Positions 55,589 through 64,000 of a stretch of 64,000 bases of DNA are shown in pieces (position 1 is the first letter of the stretch; each line of letters begins with the position of its first letter). The notes under the pieces are model-generated. The model was not told the origin of the DNA. It did no database searches and saw nothing but the letters and a program-made list of their open reading frames with translations. Source of the DNA: Hydrangea macrophylla (Eukaryota; Streptophyta; Magnoliopsida; Cornales; Hydrangeaceae). The position numbers and the translations under genes were made by a program. Location: NCBI GenBank assembly GCA_033977485.1, contig CM066983.1, forward strand, positions 108,157,580 through 108,221,579, given 5' to 3'.

Positions 55589-57466
55589 ATATAAATATAA
55601 ATGATATATATTAGTATTGGAGAATATATATTGAAGAAATTATTAAGCCCAGTCGCAAGGTACCCAAATTATTGTTCTACAGAGAAAAAAACTATATATA
55701 TTTGTATACATATTGAAGATGTAATATAATTCACGTACGTAAAAGAGTGGGATTTGGTTCTTATGTTATGGAATAATAAATACTCCTATTTGGATGGTTG
55801 GTGGGAGAGAGATGGGTCTGTTAATATGGCATATGTAGGTAGAGAGTTAATACTGGACTTTCTCAGTTCCCCCATTAAAAATTAGCTATATATACACATA
55901 TATATATATATATATATTTGTGTGTGCGCGCGCCAAACGAAGAAGGTTTATAGAACAAAAATGTTACACACATGACCTATTCCATAATTGTATATCTTGG
56001 TCATTAATTTCGATGGATTGTGTGTGAAACCCTCATCGAGTCTATCAAAATCAATGATCAAAATGTGCAATTATGAAATAGACTATAAAATAAGTTATGT
56101 GTGTAGCGTTACTCTTATCAGAAATATATATATATATATATATATAAATGTGTGTGTGTCAAATGAAGCAGAAGGTTCACTAGATAGAACAAGTCAACTG
56201 CCTGCGAGAGCCGACGGAAGGGTTGACTTTAATAAATCCGTTCTAGACGGATAGATGGCTTGAAATTTGAACTTTGAATGTCAACAAGATGTATGGAATG
56301 TAAGTTTGAAACTTGAATTGGGTACTCCCATGAGGTGATTAAGGCAGCCGTGGTTAAGAGAGTCAATTGTTTTCAAGTGGAATATAGTCCTCATTCTTTT
56401 TGTGTGTGCGTGTGTTACTATCATCTAGGCTACTAACTCAGTCAATATCACATAGGCGATTAGACATTTGAGACATCGACCAAATATTTTTTTTTTTTTT
56501 TAATTCGTCAATCATTCATAGTGAGTAATGCTATGCCTTCCAAATCAGCTCTCTTCATAGTTTACTCTATTTTTATTCTATCTTGATCTTTTGCCTCTTA
56601 AAGAAAATAATTCTATGCTTCTTAAATTTAATTTTTAAATAGCTTATCAGTTGTACTCGCATATTTAGGTTTGGAGGAGTAAGTTAATTGGATTTTGGTG
56701 CGCTAGTAAGCAAGTTTCATGTCGGGGTTCGAGGGCAGTGCTCGGAGGCGAGGCGAAAATTTTTGAGTTTATTCATACATATTTTTGACAAGAGACAAAG
56801 AGTCTTTCTTAGTTGTGGCAATTAGATTTAGGCCTTGTTCGTCTCACGAGCTGTGTAAGCGTGTATTTAGAGGTATAAAATGGGTTGGGTTGGCCTGACA
56901 CGGGCCAGCCTAGCACGGGGAAGGTTCACCTTCTAGCTCACCGACCCAGCCCGCCTAAAACTCACCAAAATCCGAGACCCAAACCCAACTCAACCCACTA
57001 ACCCGCACACAGCCCAGCCCACTTGGGTCATGCCAAGTGGGTCGTCCACCCAAATAACTTCCAAACCCAGCTCGGTTCAAGGTAAATAGTCCTCTATTTT
57101 AGTGGGCCATTAATGCCACACCTCTTTGAGTAAATAGTCCTCTATATGAGTCCTATTAAGTTGATATTGTCAATTAATCCTGTAATATTTTGGCCTACCC
57201 AAACAACGGAATATTGATTTAAGATGGACCATTAATCCGTGGATTTCTTGTGTCCCTAGATTAGTCTTGTAAAGCAAACATGCCCTTAGAGCTTTTAATT
57301 TTAAAATCGACTTTTATATGAATAATTTATGCTGTAAATGTTTAAATTTTTTTTTTTTTGCTAAGAGTAAATGTTAAAATTTTGGTAGGACCAAATTCTA
57401 AATTACTTGCTGTCCCGTCGCTCATGTACAGCAAGTATGTATCGTCGTGCCATGAAGCGGGGCATT
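55589..57466. other. Intergenic, repeat remnants
   Basis: It contains (TA)n tracts at 55888-55918 and 56125-56146 and a poly(T) run near 56488. A stretch at 56875-57070 rich in GGGTTGGG/CCAACCC and CAGCCC words is reminiscent of hAT-type subterminal repeats. The 88-codon frame at 55988-56254 crosses a (TA)n tract and is not believed. Confidence 0.45.
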
Positions 57467-58201
57467 TGTAGACATTGAAAATTTAGGGTAATTTTCTAAT
57501 TACCTACTAATTAATTAATAATTAATTTAGTTAATTACTAATTTTAATCAAAATCAAGAGATTAAATTATCTCAAGTATGGGTCCACAAAATACAATTGG
57601 ACCAATTAAGTTGTGACATGTGTTACATACACTATATGCAACCATACAAGTAATGGATTCTAAAGTAGTGACATGTGTCAAAATCTCTAGGAAGGATTCC
57701 AAATTAATGGATGGGATGTGTTGAGTCTCAAATTAAAACTCTACATCTTAAGCCTATAAATAAGGGTCTCCAGCCATATAATAGAAGGGATTTTCATCCT
57801 TTCAACAAACTGAGCTTTCTTCATAAAATTGAGAACTCTCACATATCAAATCACTCAAGCTTTATGAAGAACAACAAACATAAATCTTGCCATTATATAT
57901 TCAGATTCAAAGATTCAAATCAAGTATGTTTAATCTGTTCTTCAACAAATAGAAGAAAGATTAATCGTTCAAACTTTTCCTTTAACTTCATCCAGTGTGA
58001 AGATTTGAAGGACAAATCTGCATTCAAGAACAAGTTCAAAAGCCCTTGACTCATAAACAATCAAGGAGATCGAATCAAAGGATTATTCGTTTTGTTGTAA
58101 AAGATTACACAAAGATTGTACCCATATTTTCCGAAATCAATAAATTATCATTTGTTCCTCAATTGTTGTATAATTTTCATACTTGAATTTTGTTGCGTAC
58201 A
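57467..58201 (+). repeat. Probable gypsy-type LTR (TGTAGACA start)
   Basis: TGTAGACATTGAAAATTTAGG at 57467 follows a purine-rich GAAGCGGGGCATT, as for a 3' LTR next to its polypurine tract. TATAAATAAGGG lies near 57760, followed by a leader and an AATAAA-like CAATAAATTATC near 58138. The right end is put at GCGTACA (58201), with low certainty. No internal domain was recognised upstream. The 112-codon frame at 57711-58049 lies in this leader and is rejected as a gene. Confidence 0.55.
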
Positions 58202-58459
58202 AAAACATCTTTTTTTTAAAAAAAAGACTCTCATTTAGAGCTTTCTAAAAAAAAAAAACCTTTTATCTCAGTAAGTATCGGTTATTTTAAAAGTTTAACG
58301 CAAACGGACTCTTTAGCATGGAAAAACATGTTAATATAACACTAAAACCAGAAATATTATTATGCCATAAAGGGTAAGGGAGTCAAGCTAATTACAAGCA
58401 CTCGTATTTATGTGCATATCGCAGCTACATCACTCGCGTGCATATGTGTGTACATATAC

Positions 58460-58501
<42 letters not shown>

Positions 58502-58557
58502 ATCACATGCATGCTGCTACATGACCCAAACTCCATAGATCAGTGAGTGTAATTACC

Positions 58558-58842
58558 TTACCCACTTCCATCATCACTATTATCACCACCATCTCCTATG
58601 GAGCTGCTACCCCTGTCATTATAGTATTGTCTAGGTATATTATGGTGGTTTTCTATGGTGCTATCTGGGTAGCCTACTCTGTTAGCTCCTTTTTTGCCCC
58701 TCTCTACTTCATTAATTCCCTTCTCAAATTGTTGTTGCTTCTCTTGCCCATGTAGTACTTCACCCACCAATGCTCTCCTTGGCGGAGCGGCCAAACAAGA
58801 CCACAGCATCATCACAGCCAAAAATAGTATCACCACCTTCAT
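58558..58842 (-). CDS. Small secreted-peptide-like protein, 94 aa
   Basis: Residues 1-18 are a strong signal peptide (MKVVILFLAVMMLWSCLAA). The mature part has no cysteine. It has a charged middle with dibasic KK at 50-51, then DSTIENHHNIPRQYYNDRG (60-78) and an acidic Gly/Asp/Ser tail. The layout of signal peptide, variable pro-region and short conserved-looking C-terminal block is that of plant post-translationally modified peptide precursors. The IENHHNIPRQYYN block looks like the functional core, though I cannot name the family with confidence. The first ATG after stops was taken. A (TA)n tract and a TATATTGACC element lie upstream on the minus strand (about 59275-59362). Confidence 0.7.
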   Translation of the reverse strand: MKVVILFLAVMMLWSCLAAPPRRALVGEVLHGQEKQQQFEKGINEVERGKKGANRVGYPDSTIENHHNIPRQYYNDRGSSSIGDGGDNSDDGSG

Positions 58843-58978
58843 TTTTATGTCTTCGATCAGTTACAGCTGTAAAATACAAATACAAACCGATCTCATAAAT
58901 TATTATTGCTGGGGTGTGTGTATATATATATATATATGTACAGTAATTATCATATATTTTGTACACAGATGCTTTAGA

Positions 58979-59237
58979 TTTAGAGGGTGTTTGGCAATAA
59001 CTTTTAGAGTTCGTTATTGATTATAGAACCCGAAAATTAAGCTAAAATAAACAGTTTGGCAAACCAGATTCTGCGATCGCAATTCAATCACAAAAAAAGT
59101 TAGTTAATTAAGCGCAGAAATTTGGGACTGGCCAAAAGCTACGTACGTACCTTGGGCAGCTTTTGACCAAAAAATAGGTTTTTTATGCAAATGAACCACA
59201 ACCGCAAAAGCAGAACTTGTGCCAAACAGGCCCTAAG
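58979..59237. mobile_element. MITE in the upstream region of the peptide gene
   Basis: TTAGAGGGTGTTTGGCAA at 58979 pairs with TTGTGCCAAACAGGCCCTAA ending near 59236, the end type of PIF/Harbinger or hAT MITEs (GGG-TGTTTGG). The interior has further weak complementarity. It begins about 140 bp upstream of the start codon of the minus-strand peptide gene, so it is in its 5' UTR or promoter. Confidence 0.6.
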
Positions 59238-60699
59238 CTTAAAAGAATACTATTGACTTACCGGAAAGAGTGGATATTATATATATATATATATATATAT
59301 ACATACACCAGTAGGATGTTGGTGTAGTTTGTGTGAATGGATAGCAAAGACAAAGGTCAATATATAGACAGATCCATGAAGTCTGTTAGAGAGAGAGAGA
59401 ATGATTATTGATAACAAATTAATTATGGGGTCTCCACTAAAATGGGACAAGAGTGAGTGGGTTACAATATAATTTCACTGATATGGTTTTTTAATAAAAT
59501 TGTTATGATAGTTGGGGCAAAATCTGTGTCCATATTAGCAGCCTAAGTAAAGTGATTCCACTTGATAAGTGGAATTAATACTCCACAAAGTCAACTACAA
59601 AAACAGATTTTCCTGTTTGAGTTGCTTTATGATGTCAAACCATAAAAAGTACTTAAAAAAAGTGTTTTCCTAGCTAGCTAAGCAGCTGCAGTACTGAAGG
59701 ATTTTGTATTTGTGTTTTAGATTTGGCAAATTCTTTCTGCTTCACAACCATCTTTCTTGCAACTATATAATTGGCAAACTAGCAGCCACATAAAATATAT
59801 ATATATATTAGCTAAAAATTTAGACGAATTTGTATTTGACTAAATCTTTTTTCTTAGAGGAAAATAAACAGGTTTTTAGATTGCCACATATCTAGGGACT
59901 ACAATGGAAAATGCGAGGGATATCCATGTATTTTTCAAAATAAATTAGGGGTTGCCAGTATAATATGCCCTGTTTATGACTTTCACCAAGATAAAACTTC
60001 TTGTTAGAAAATGTCCAAATTAGGATCAGATTCAATGCAAGTCCCACTTTTTATCAACTAATGTTATTTTACGAAGATGAAGTTTTGAGAGGATTATTAC
60101 TTTGGGTAGGAATTTCTGCACAAGAAATTGATACTCATGAAATATTTGAATTTACCGAACTGTGATTATTGTGAACCACAAAATCGCGTATTTGCTTTCC
60201 TAAAGAGTACGCAAAACACTTTCTTTTCTACGTACATATTAGTGCAGCAATCAAAATATTTTCTTTCACTTTTTTAAATGGATAAACCAATGAAAGTTAC
60301 TGTGTAATCAAGAAATTTACAATACTTATGTCAGCCCACTAATAAGGGCATTGAGAACAAAGCTTTTAGTAGCACATAAATTCCTCCTCACTGGAAACTT
60401 TCTAACCCATTAATCTGATTTCATTTGCTGGTCCACAACCTATGTTGGTTTCAGGGTTGTGGTGGCGGAAGAATCAAAAAATAAATATGAAATCATATGG
60501 TTATGGAGTGCGTGGATTGTTATCTTTAAGAAGTTATTTGTCCTCACTTACAAAGAATTTGCTATAGGGTTTTTAGCAATCCCTTCCAGGATACAACAAT
60601 GCCCAAGAGTCTACCGGATAGCCATTCTAAAGATTGTAATAAAGCCTCTAGAAAAATAGTTTCAACTGACATTTGAAATGAAAAAGAGAGAATATACAC
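59238..60699. other. Intergenic, nothing recognised
   Basis: AT-rich, with (TA)n at 59277-59301 and 59797-59809. The 66-codon frame at 60459-60659 has no family features. Confidence 0.45.
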
Positions 60700-60820
60700 T
60701 TAGTATGTATTCAAATGTGGATTCCAACACATGTGGCTGTGGGTTCACCTTTCACTTAAACATCTTCTAATGAAAAGTGAACCCACAGCCACATGTATTG
60801 GAACCATATAGCATTACTCA
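60700..60820. mobile_element. Fold-back MITE
   Basis: CAACACATGTGGCTGTGGGT...CACTT pairs with AAAAGTGAACCCACAGCC...TATTGG around a loop of about 25 bp. The right end GGAACCATATAGCATTACTC is shared with the element at 63143-63330 and resembles that at 29.6 kb, defining one family. Confidence 0.7.
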
Positions 60821-60956
60821 ATAATTAAGTTCACTAGTTTGCAGACCACTTGAGAAGAACTGAATAGGCCTGGATCCAATAGGTTGGTCCTTAAATTAAA
60901 CGATTGAATGTCCCATTAGGAAGAAGTCCAGTCCAATCCACTTCAACTATTCATTT

Positions 60957-61140
60957 GGGATACAACTTTACACAAGCATCCAGTCATAGGAAGAAGCACA
61001 TTGAAATTCTACAAACACATTCTATCTCTCTCCTCCTGGTGGCACTGTGGGTCCACTGAAATTATCCGGACCCCACAGTGCCACCCAGGAGAGATATAGA
61101 GTGTGTTTGTAGAAAATTGTTTGTCACTCAAATATTACTC
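60957..61140. mobile_element. Relative of the 174-bp MITEs of the TRFL8 introns
   Basis: The arms 61007-61053 and 61068-61118 are inverted copies (TCTACAAACACATTCTATCT...; ...GAGTGTGTTTGTAGA). The loop GGCACTGTGGGTCC and right end CAAATATTACTC match the 40.4 and 42.2 kb elements. The left end does not match, and no duplication was found, so it may be rearranged. Confidence 0.6.
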
Positions 61141-62582
61141 TTATCCTTATTGCAGTATTGCTATGATTTCAAAATTTGAATCCTAAATTTAGGACTCCCA
61201 TGGTAATGTTGTAGTTTTTTATTTTTAATTTTGTATTGAATTAAAGACAGATATCAATACAAAAACTGAAAACCAAAAATCACAATATTATCATGCAATT
61301 CCTAAAAAGCACCGTCATATCATTATATACTTTAACAGTTGCATTACATACTCTAGTATGTGATATCAACGTCATATCATTTTATATTACTGTTAAATCA
61401 TTTGAATAAAATCAAATTTAAGAAGTATGACATTATTCGTAATTTACATGCAGACCACTTCGATGTACTACATTAAGTACTAATTAAGAACCTCTACCAA
61501 ACGTCACAAATTCACAATGTAATGGGGATGGGCAAGGTAACCCATATCGCATTGGGTCGGGTTGCAAACCTGATATGATCTTGCCACCCAAGAGGAAGCA
61601 TGCATGGAAGGGAGTTATGGAATGGAGTTGATAATTGCGATGAGACCCATATTAAAAAATGCCAATATCAATTTATAAAAAGTTGACCTCTGCACGTTGC
61701 AAACGCAGCTGGTTCAGTCCCAATTAAATCACTACTTATGAATATTCCTATATAGTATTTATAATTTTATAATTTTATACATACTTTGACTCTTTTTTCT
61801 TGGTAAAAAACCTTTTACTTGATAAGTGAAAATCACACGTTTGTTTTTCTGAAAACAGGAACATTTTTCTTTTTCAAAAACAAAAAACAGAACACGGATT
61901 TCGGTACAAATGCAAATCTGACAAAAATAAAAAATAAAATCAACTAATTTTGTGATTGTTTTCAAATAAATTCGGCCTAATTTTGAGGGGGAAAAGTGAA
62001 ATCAAAATTAAATAGCCAAACAAAATTTTAACTTACGGATATATTTTTATTTTTTCATTATTATTATTTTTAACCAAGAAGAAAATAAACACATAAAACT
62101 AAAAGTCTTTGAGTGTTATCAAAGGGACTTAAGTTTGTACCCCTATAAACTCATCCGGTGTTAGTTGTAGGGGAGCAAGGGCGGACGTTATTGTAGGCTG
62201 AGGTGGGCCATGGCATGTTCCAAATTTTGGGAAAAAGAGTTTTTACATGTAAAATATAAATCAAATTAGAATTTAGCCCACCCCAAACATTTAACCCAAA
62301 ACACCTATTTTATTTAGCCTACCCAAATAAATTTCTAGCTCACCCTTGTTAAGAGACCACAACCACAATCAAGTAAGTAGTCCTAACTTACATAGCTAAG
62401 TATGTATATGAAACTTGTGTATGCAATGACGCGTACAACATATTTGCCGGTAGTTTGAGGTGCATAAATGCTCAGTGACCCAGTCTTTATGTACACAACG
62501 GTTCACCCTAATGCCACAATCTGTTACGATTACTGAAGTTGCATGGAATTAAAGTCCTGTTATATATATATATATATATATA
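61141..62582. other. Intergenic, nothing recognised
   Basis: AT-rich sequence without a supported gene. A (TA)n tract begins at 62561 and forms the left border of the next element. The minus-strand 68-codon frame at 61759-61965 is low complexity. Confidence 0.45.
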
Positions 62583-62762
62583 CAGTCAGGCTCTAAGGAG
62601 GGCGCCCTCTCTTTATTAAAGAGAGGGTCTCTGTTTTGGCCGTCGGATCGTATTTGAAAACTGTGAAATGACAACATTGCCCTTAATGAAAACACGATCC
62701 GATGACCAAAACAGAGGCCCTCTCTTTATTAAAGAGAGGGCGCCCTCCTTAAAGAATTTTCG
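62583..62762. mobile_element. Fold-back element inserted in a (TA)n microsatellite
   Basis: About 69-bp arms: AAGGAGGGCGCCCTCTCTTT near 62595 and its complement near 62727-62751, plus GGCCGTCGGATCGT / ACGATCCGATGACC. Each arm itself carries the near-palindrome CCCTCTCTTTATTAAAGAGA, so local and global hairpins compete. (TA)n tracts lie on both sides (62561-62582; 62763-62787), as if the element had inserted into TA repeats or duplicated TA. Confidence 0.8.
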
Positions 62763-63142
62763 TATATATATATATATATATATATATCATGAACATCACT
62801 AGTACTAATCTTGAATTGGAGCTTCAATCTCCAAAGGGCACGCATGCTCACTCAAATTGTTTAATTTTGTGAACTGTTCTATTTTAAATTAGTTTATTTG
62901 TAAATTTATAAATTCATAAATGACTTAATTTAAATTTATGTACTGTTTATATGATTACTAGAGAGAGGAGTGACGCTCAACACCAAGAATGTTCGACTTT
63001 GGCGGCTAGAGATGTCAAAAATTGAATTTCTCTACCTTGAATTAGGACATTTCAAGTGGTTAGAGAAATTGCATTAATTTGAATTACCTATATAACAAAG
63101 TGATATTTGTTAATTTGACAATCAAACAGTACTAAAAAGTAA

Positions 63143-63330
63143 AGATTAATGTTATATGGTTCTCAAATTTTTATTCCAATGTGGTTTTCAAATGTGGCAA
63201 TGAGATCACCTTCATCAATGCTTAGACTACTTTAACATCCCCTAATAAAAATCCAGTGTGTCCACCACCATATGTGTCAGGAACCACACTTGAGATACAA
63301 ACTTGAGAACCATAGCATTACTCATACAAA
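63143..63330. mobile_element. MITE with GGTTCTCAA-type inverted ends
   Basis: AATGTTATATGGTTCTCAAAT at 63150 pairs with AAACTTGAGAACCATAGCAT ending near 63322. Inner parts (AATGTGGTTTTCAAATGTGG; CCATATGTGTCAGGAACC) pair partly. A TAATGCTATGCTTCCC word follows at 63331 and also occurs near 28605 and 56528, suggesting another family of ends. Confidence 0.65.
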
Positions 63331-64000
63331 TTAATGCTATGCTTCCCGAATTTTGTATGTGATTCCCAAAAGTCTAATTCACAACTATGTGAATGTCCAA
63401 ACACACCCTAAATAATTTCTGTCCACTTCAACCATCTCTCTCTCGCTCTCTGTCTGGATTTGCATGACCGTTGGCAAATGATATGCCATAGTGAGGGGAA
63501 TCAGGGGATCTCGTCTCGTCCTTTCAAATAACCGAAGTACAGCATACATTTGTCTTCAGGGGATGCATGCATCAGTGTGTTGGCTTTCATTTATTTCTCT
63601 GCAGATATATCAGATCAACACATGATTCTGCCAGGGAAAAAATATTACAAAATTAAAAAATAAAATAAAAATAAAAAATTAACACCCACCCTCAGTCTCA
63701 GTCACAGACAACCATACCTCACATAAACACAATCGCATTAGCAAAGAAAATACAAAAACCAATGTCTAATTATAGACAGCATTTTGCTCACCCAAAAATA
63801 AAAATGGTTACTCATTATTTACCTGCGTTTCTACTGGGTAATATGTATCACATTCTATTCTCACTTTGTCCTTGTATAATCAACATAATTATTGGAATGG
63901 GACGCACATATGTCACCGAATGGAGTCCTAGATGAGTAATGTGTGACCATTTTTTGGTGAGCAAAAATGCTCTCCTCAATATGTAGGAGTACATTGTATC
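63331..64000. other. Intergenic to window end, no gene recognised
   Basis: AT-rich with a TCTCTCTCGCTCTCTGTCTG tract near 63433 and A-rich runs near 63650. No reading frame or repeat end that I can support. Confidence 0.45.

Noticed and set aside
57711..58049. 112-codon frame with ATG in good context
   Set aside because: It lies downstream of a TATA box inside a probable LTR leader and looks like noncoding leader sequence.

Overview
The window is nuclear DNA of a flowering plant, almost certainly a eudicot. The genes have many GT-AG introns, the proteins are plant-specific forms, and the intergenic DNA is AT-rich and full of plant LTR retrotransposons, TRIMs, MITEs and (TA)n tracts. No prokaryotic, organellar or CRISPR-like feature was seen, and no tRNA or rRNA gene was recognised.

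Layout. 1-11.8 kb is a block of abutting and nested LTR retroelements: the 3' end of a Ty3/gypsy chromovirus with its 2.2 kb LTR; a reverse-strand gypsy-type LTR; an LTR split by a related solo LTR that has a perfect 5-bp target duplication; and the broken 3' end of a Ty1/copia element with its LTR. 13.0-14.7 kb holds two large fold-back elements. 15.3-26.1 kb is an apparently intact 14-exon ABCG/white-brown-complex transporter gene (1,110 aa). 26.1-30.7 kb is intergenic, with hairpin elements and a Sirevirus-like LTR. 30.7-36.2 kb is a 7-exon translin gene (293 aa). 36.7-39.2 kb has MITEs and interlocked palindromes. 40.0-53.0 kb is an 8-exon TRF-like Myb (telobox) gene (499 aa). Its last intron (8.35 kb) contains a fold-back element, a GC-rich insertion, a reverse solo copia LTR and a 3.2 kb giant inverted repeat built from an AVT1-like amino-acid transporter fragment. 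54.3-55.6 kb (minus) is an intronless kinase-like protein lacking the usual catalytic residues. 58.6-58.8 kb (minus) is a small secreted-peptide-like gene. The rest is intergenic DNA with an LTR and several MITEs.

How the genes relate. The ABCG, translin and TRF-like genes are all on the plus strand. From memory this matches the Arabidopsis order At2g37010-At2g37020-At2g37025 (WBC30/NAP12, translin, TRFL8). This looks like conserved gene order rather than a pathway. Translin acts on RNA or DNA, the TRF-like protein should bind telomere-like DNA, and the ABCG protein is a membrane transporter.

Most notable: (i) the giant AVT1-derived hairpin in the TRFL8 intron, whose left arm preserves the empty site of a hAT-like insertion found in the right arm; (ii) arrays of short palindromes upstream of the TATA box in four unrelated LTR families, with a different palindrome in each; (iii) twin 174-bp Mutator-type MITEs, each with a perfect 9-bp target duplication, in two introns of the same gene. 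All gene models are manual: exon joins were chosen for GT-AG boundaries, phase and family similarity, and coding lengths were checked to sum to whole codons.
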